From Pseudomonas sp. LD120 (GTDB lineage: Bacteria > Pseudomonadota > Gammaproteobacteria > Pseudomonadales > Pseudomonadaceae): 64,000 bases of DNA. The stretch lies in the NCBI RefSeq assembly GCF_009861525.1, contig NZ_WVHL01000005.1, positions 620,001-684,000 of the forward strand. Direction: 5' to 3'. Shown here in pieces: positions 60,197 to 64,000 of this stretch (the stretch's first letter is position 1; each line of letters starts with the position of its first letter). Both the position numbers and the translations under genes were made by a program. Below the pieces are notes generated by a model. That model did not search any database. It had not been told where the DNA came from and saw nothing but the letters and a program-made list of their open reading frames with translations.

Positions 60197-62632
60197 TCAG
60201 AACAAGTCGATGGGGGCTGTTTCGTCCGCAGGTAGCGGGCTGCCTGGAACGACGCCGTTGCCCAGCTCATTGACCGACGGCGGAGAGTCTTCGCTCTTGA
60301 ACAATTCGAAGTAGGCGTTCGGCGTGCTCGGGGTGGCGGCGCGTCCACTGACTGGGTCGACTCGCAGGCTGAGAATGCCTTCGGGTTCGGCCAGGGTGTG
60401 TGCTGGCTTGTCCTTGAGGGCGGCGCCCATGAAGCTCATCCAGATCGGCAGCGCCACGGTGCCGCCGTACTCGCGACGCCCGAGGCTTTCCGGTTGGTCG
60501 AAGCCGGTCCAGACCGTGGTCACATAGTCGGCGTTGTAGCCGGAGAACCAGGCGTCCTTGGATTCGTTGGTGGTCCCGGTCTTGCCGGCCAGGTCCGAGC
60601 GGCCCAGCGCCAGTGCGCGACGCCCAGTGCCCAGTTTGATGACGTCTTCGAGCATGCTGTTGAGGATGTAAGCGGTGCGCCCATCGATGATCCGCTCGGC
60701 GACGGCAGGTGGTTGCACGGGGGGCTGTGTCGGATTCTCGCCGGCCACCGTGTTAACCGTGAACGCGTGTTCCGGCGCGGCGATGCCGCTGCTGGCGCTA
60801 TTGCCGGTGGGTACGCTGGCAGGGTTGGCGGCGAACAGCACGTCGCCATTGCGGCTTTCGATCTTGTCGATGATATACGGGCTGATCTTGTAGCCGCCGT
60901 TGGCAAAGGTGCTCCAGCCGGTGGCGATCTCCATGGGTGTCAGGGTTGCGGTGCCGAGCGCCAGGGACAGGTTGCGCGGCAGGTCCTGCTTGTTGAAACC
61001 GAACTTGCTGATGTAATCGATGGTGTGGTCCACGCCCATGCTTTGCAGCAGTCGGATCGACACCAGATTGCGCGATTTGTACAGCGCTTCGCGCATGCGA
61101 ATCGGGCCAAGGAAGGTGTTGTTGTCGTTCTTTGGGCGCCAGACCTTGTCCAGGTATTCATCGACGAACACGATCGGTGCGTCGTTCACCAAGCTGGCTG
61201 CGGTGTAGCCATTGTCCAGGGCGGCGCTGTAAACGAACGGCTTGAAGCTGGAGCCGGGCTGGCGCTTGGCTTGCATCGCACGGTTGTAGTTGCTCTGTTC
61301 GAAGGCGAATCCACCCACCAGGGCGCGGATGGCGCCGTTCTGTGGGTCCAGGGTCACCAGGGCGCCCTGGGCCACGGGGATCTGGCTGAACTTCAGTGAA
61401 TTGTCCGCCTGACGCTGCACACGAATCAGGTCGCCGACCTGGGTCACGTCTGCCGGCTGGCGAGGCGTCGGGCCCATGCTATTGGTGTTGAGGAACGGTC
61501 GAGCCCATTTCATGGTGCTCCAGGCCACGTGCTCTTCGCCGTTGCGGGTGAGCACCTGGATGCCCTCTTTCTCAACCTGGGTAACGATCGCCGGTTCCAG
61601 CCCGCTGATAGTCCGTTGCTTGGTCAGTTCAGAGGCCCAGGCCGCCTGGGTCTTGCCTTGCAGGCGTGATTCCGGACCGCGATAGCCGTGGCGCTGGTCA
61701 TAGGTCATCAGGCCTTCATGGACGGCGGTATTGGCCATCTCCTGCAGGTCGCTGGGCACTGTGGTGGTGACTCGGAAGCCTTCGGTATAAGCGTCGCTGC
61801 CGTAGCGCCCGACCATCTCGGCGCGAGCCATCTCGGCGATGTAGGGCGCGCTCACCTCTGGCGTCGGCACGTGATAGCTGGCGTTCAGCGGCTCATTGAT
61901 CGCCTCGGTGTAGGCCGCCTCGGTGATCTTGCCCAGCTTGTACATGCGCCCCAGGATCCAGTCGCGACGCTCTTTGCTGCGCGCTGGGTTGGCCAGGGGG
62001 TTGAAGCGCGAAGGCGCCTTGGGCAGACCGGCGATCATCGCCATTTGCGCCAGGCTCACGTCACGAATGGATTTGCCGTAATACACCTGGGCCGCTGCCT
62101 CGATGCCGTAGGCGCGGTTACCCAGGTAGATCTTGTTGACGTACAGCTCAAGGATTTCGTCCTTGGTCAGTTGCCGTTCGATCTGCAGCGCCAGAAGGAT
62201 TTCGGTGGCCTTGCGCGAGAAGCTGCGCTCGCTGCTGAGGAAGAAGTTTTTCGCCACCTGCATGGTGATGGTGCTGCCGCCGGACTGAATGTGTCCGCTC
62301 TTGATCAACTGGGTTGCGGCACGCATCAGGCTGCTGGGGTCAACCCCGTAATGGTTAGCGAAGTTGTCGTCTTCAGCACTTAGTAACGCATTGATGAAGT
62401 TGGGGGGAATCTCGGCGAAACGTATGGGATTACGGCGCATTTCGCCAAATTCGGCGATCAATTTGCCGTCGCTGCTGTACACCCGCAGGGGAATCTGCAA
62501 CTGGATACTTCTCAGGGCCTCTACCGATGGCAACCCAGGACTAAGATAGAGAAACGCACCGGAGAGGGCGAGGAGGAGTCCGCAGAACGCCGCTACGATG
62601 GACCACCCGAAAAACTTCAGCAGACGAATCAA
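60197..62632 (-). CDS. mrcA: Penicillin-binding protein 1A
   Basis: 811 residues. Bifunctional class A PBP. N-terminal span at ~9-28. Glycosyltransferase (GT51) motifs: ALLSAEDDNFANHYGVD with the catalytic Glu, GGSTITMQVAKNFF and RKATEILLALQIE. An inserted OB-like region (~300-400) follows. The transpeptidase has the SxxK in RQPGSSFKPF, SxN in YKSRNLVSI and KTG in LAGKTGTTNESKD. C-terminal tail is acidic. It faces away from pilM, the usual ponA-pilM divergence. Confidence 0.97.
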   Translation of the reverse strand: MIRLLKFFGWSIVAAFCGLLLALSGAFLYLSPGLPSVEALRSIQLQIPLRVYSSDGKLIAEFGEMRRNPIRFAEIPPNFINALLSAEDDNFANHYGVDPSSLMRAATQLIKSGHIQSGGSTITMQVAKNFFLSSERSFSRKATEILLALQIERQLTKDEILELYVNKIYLGNRAYGIEAAAQVYYGKSIRDVSLAQMAMIAGLPKAPSRFNPLANPARSKERRDWILGRMYKLGKITEAAYTEAINEPLNASYHVPTPEVSAPYIAEMARAEMVGRYGSDAYTEGFRVTTTVPSDLQEMANTAVHEGLMTYDQRHGYRGPESRLQGKTQAAWASELTKQRTISGLEPAIVTQVEKEGIQVLTRNGEEHVAWSTMKWARPFLNTNSMGPTPRQPADVTQVGDLIRVQRQADNSLKFSQIPVAQGALVTLDPQNGAIRALVGGFAFEQSNYNRAMQAKRQPGSSFKPFVYSAALDNGYTAASLVNDAPIVFVDEYLDKVWRPKNDNNTFLGPIRMREALYKSRNLVSIRLLQSMGVDHTIDYISKFGFNKQDLPRNLSLALGTATLTPMEIATGWSTFANGGYKISPYIIDKIESRNGDVLFAANPASVPTGNSASSGIAAPEHAFTVNTVAGENPTQPPVQPPAVAERIIDGRTAYILNSMLEDVIKLGTGRRALALGRSDLAGKTGTTNESKDAWFSGYNADYVTTVWTGFDQPESLGRREYGGTVALPIWMSFMGAALKDKPAHTLAEPEGILSLRVDPVSGRAATPSTPNAYFELFKSEDSPPSVNELGNGVVPGSPLPADETAPIDLF

Positions 62633-62848
62633 GGCTTTTGGATTTCCAGAGAAAGAAATGAATTAGGCGTCAGGGTATTCACGGTCATCAGGGACCGACC
62701 CACGCAGCAGGTAAAGGCGGAAAAAAACGCTGGGCATTATAAGCATTTTCCACCGGGAGCGTCATTTGCCCGTCTGTCAAGAACCGGCGAGTGCGCGCAA
62801 TGGGCTTCAAGGAGTCCGTAAGTTACGGGCGGTCATAGGGAATATGTC

Positions 62849-63907
62849 GTGCTTGGACTCTTCAGCAAAAAGCCGAGTTCCCTTCTGGGGATCGATATCA
62901 ATGCGGCATCGGTCACACTTCTGGCCTTGAGTCGTCAGGGCGCAGGCTACCGGGTCGAGGCTTATGCCAGGGAGGCTCTGGCTGCCAATGTGCTGCTCGA
63001 CCAGCACATCGCCGACCCAGAAGCGGTGGCCATGGCCCTGTCCCGTGCCTGGCGAAGAAGCGGCAGTCGCCTCAAGGACGTGGCGGTGGCGGTGGCCGGT
63101 GACGCAGTCATCAGCAAAGTGATCGAGGTGCCGGCCGGGCTGTCCGACGATGATCTGGAAAGCCAGTTGGCGCTTGAGGCTGGCCAGTACATTCCCTATC
63201 CCCTGGAGGATGTTGCCCTCGACTTTGAGGTTCAGGGCTGCGTGCCTGGCAAGCCGCTGCGCCAGCGGGCGCTGCTGGTGGCCTGCCGCAATGAGCTTGT
63301 CGAATCTCTGGAGTCGGTACTGGCATTGGCCGAACTGACTCCCCGGGTGGTGGACACGCAGCCTTTGGCCCTGGAGCGCTGTTTGTTGATGCTGGCAGCG
63401 CAGTTGCCGGTTACAGCGCTATCGGCTGTGGCGTTGCTGGATATAGGTCCGAACCTGACCACCTTCAGTGTCTTGTTCGATCGGCAGGTTATTTACGCTC
63501 GTGAGCAGTTGTTCGGCACTCGACCGTTAATGGCGGCCCTTGAGCAGCGTTTTGCGTTGGCGCCGGAAGCGGTGTTGCTGGCGCAGCGTCAGGGCGGCTT
63601 GCCGGAGGGCTGCAATGAGGCGCTACAGGCGTTCGAGCAGGAGGTGCTGCAACAGGCGAGTCGATCCTTGCAGTTGTTCGCCGACTCGCCCGGGCAACCA
63701 CCTGTTGCTTGGTTGTTGCTGGCCGGTGAGGGCAGTCGCTTGGTTGGGCTGGATCGACAAGTGGAGCGCCAGGTAGGGATTGCCACGAGGATTGCCAACC
63801 CTTTTCTCAATATGTCGGTGAGCAGTCAGGTCGATGCCCGAACGCTTGCCGATGACGCGCCGAGTCTGCTGCTCGCCTGTGGGCTGGCCATGAGGGGATT
63901 CGACTGA
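62849..63907 (+). CDS. pilM: Type IV pilus assembly actin-like protein PilM
   Basis: 352 residues from GTG. SHS2/actin-like ATPase fold: LGLFSKKPSSLLGIDINAASVTLLAL is the phosphate-binding N-terminus, VAVAGDAVISKVIEVPAGL follows, and ALLDIGPNLTTFSVLFDRQVIYAREQLFG is the second phosphate loop. It binds the PilN N-terminus on the cytoplasmic face of the inner-membrane alignment complex. The stop overlaps the pilN start by one base (TGATG). Confidence 0.95.
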   Translation: MLGLFSKKPSSLLGIDINAASVTLLALSRQGAGYRVEAYAREALAANVLLDQHIADPEAVAMALSRAWRRSGSRLKDVAVAVAGDAVISKVIEVPAGLSDDDLESQLALEAGQYIPYPLEDVALDFEVQGCVPGKPLRQRALLVACRNELVESLESVLALAELTPRVVDTQPLALERCLLMLAAQLPVTALSAVALLDIGPNLTTFSVLFDRQVIYAREQLFGTRPLMAALEQRFALAPEAVLLAQRQGGLPEGCNEALQAFEQEVLQQASRSLQLFADSPGQPPVAWLLLAGEGSRLVGLDRQVERQVGIATRIANPFLNMSVSSQVDARTLADDAPSLLLACGLAMRGFD

Positions 63908-64000
63908 TGGCGCGGATCAATCTTCTGCCTTGGCGCGAGGCATCGCGGCAGCGTCGGCGCCAGCGTTCTCTGCGCATGCTTGTGGCAGCGGTGCTGCTGG
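63907..64000 (+). CDS. pilN: Type IV pilus assembly protein PilN, N-terminus only (cut by window edge)
   Basis: Begins MARINLLPWREASRQRRRQR, the conserved N-terminal peptide (INLLPWR) that PilN inserts into PilM, then a hydrophobic run at the window end. ATG shared with the pilM stop. Confidence 0.93.
   Translation, partial: MARINLLPWREASRQRRRQRSLRMLVAAVLL

Noticed and set aside
1..64000. CRISPR arrays, tRNA or rRNA genes, prophage or defence islands
   Set aside because: No regularly spaced repeats, tRNA-like cloverleaf, rRNA sequence, phage structural genes or restriction/defence genes were seen; apart from the single IS and small repeats the region is conserved core chromosome.

Overview
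The window is about 64 kb of a GC-rich gammaproteobacterial chromosome. Gene order and content place it in the genus Pseudomonas, most likely the P. fluorescens/chlororaphis/protegens group. The grounds are the complete histidine utilisation (hut) cluster with hutF/hutG chemistry, a class II medium-chain PHA locus (phaC1-Z-C2-D against phaI-F), REP/REPIN repeats, and a gene order that, as I recall it, follows the PA5110 to PA5044 stretch of P. aeruginosa PAO1 in near-perfect synteny. No rRNA, tRNA or CRISPR was seen.

Region by region. 1-5974: the end of a DUF2339 membrane protein with its DUF3999 partner, fructose-1,6-bisphosphatase (fbp), a DUF924 protein, and two small lipoproteins including a lipocalin. 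6033-23892: the hut cluster. hutF faces away from hutC-hutD; an antisense chemoreceptor gene follows; then hutU, a cytosine-permease-family transporter (probable urocanate transporter), the hutXWV ABC importer, two hutH paralogs, the APC permease hutT, hutI and hutG. A textbook sigma-54 promoter with a HutC operator just downstream lies in front of hutU, and a second operator lies between hutF and hutC. Together these encode uptake and the five-step conversion of histidine to glutamate plus formate. 24108-35070: pip-dtd, the osmoregulated periplasmic glucan genes opgGH, an amino-acid ABC importer, and a chemoreceptor with an HBM-type sensor. 35184-41229 (minus strand): ubiE-ubiJ-ubiB-hisI-hisE-tatABC-rsmE, tightly packed (ubiquinone, histidine biosynthesis, Tat export, rRNA methylation).

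41385-48216: PHA storage genes. Granule proteins phaI and phaF converge on phaC1-phaZ-phaC2-phaD, with a strong bidirectional terminator between them. 48474-63907+: DUF971, hslVU, a SPOR protein, argS, priA, rpmE, a thermonuclease-like protein, malic enzyme, an IS110/IS1111-family insertion sequence, PBP1A (mrcA), and the start of the type IV pilus genes pilM-pilN.

The most notable observations are these. (1) HutH1 lacks exactly the Ala-Ser-Gly triplet that forms the MIO cofactor of histidine ammonia-lyase, and also lacks two other active-site residues. (2) The IS appears inserted in the T-tract of the malic-enzyme terminator, and its 3' noncoding region can fold into a bridge-RNA-like structure whose loop carries nine bases identical to the reconstructed target. 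(3) A chemoreceptor gene sits inside the hut cluster. (4) OpgG has a long Lys/Ala-rich insertion near its C-terminus. (5) A perfect 16-bp palindrome lies upstream of phaC1.
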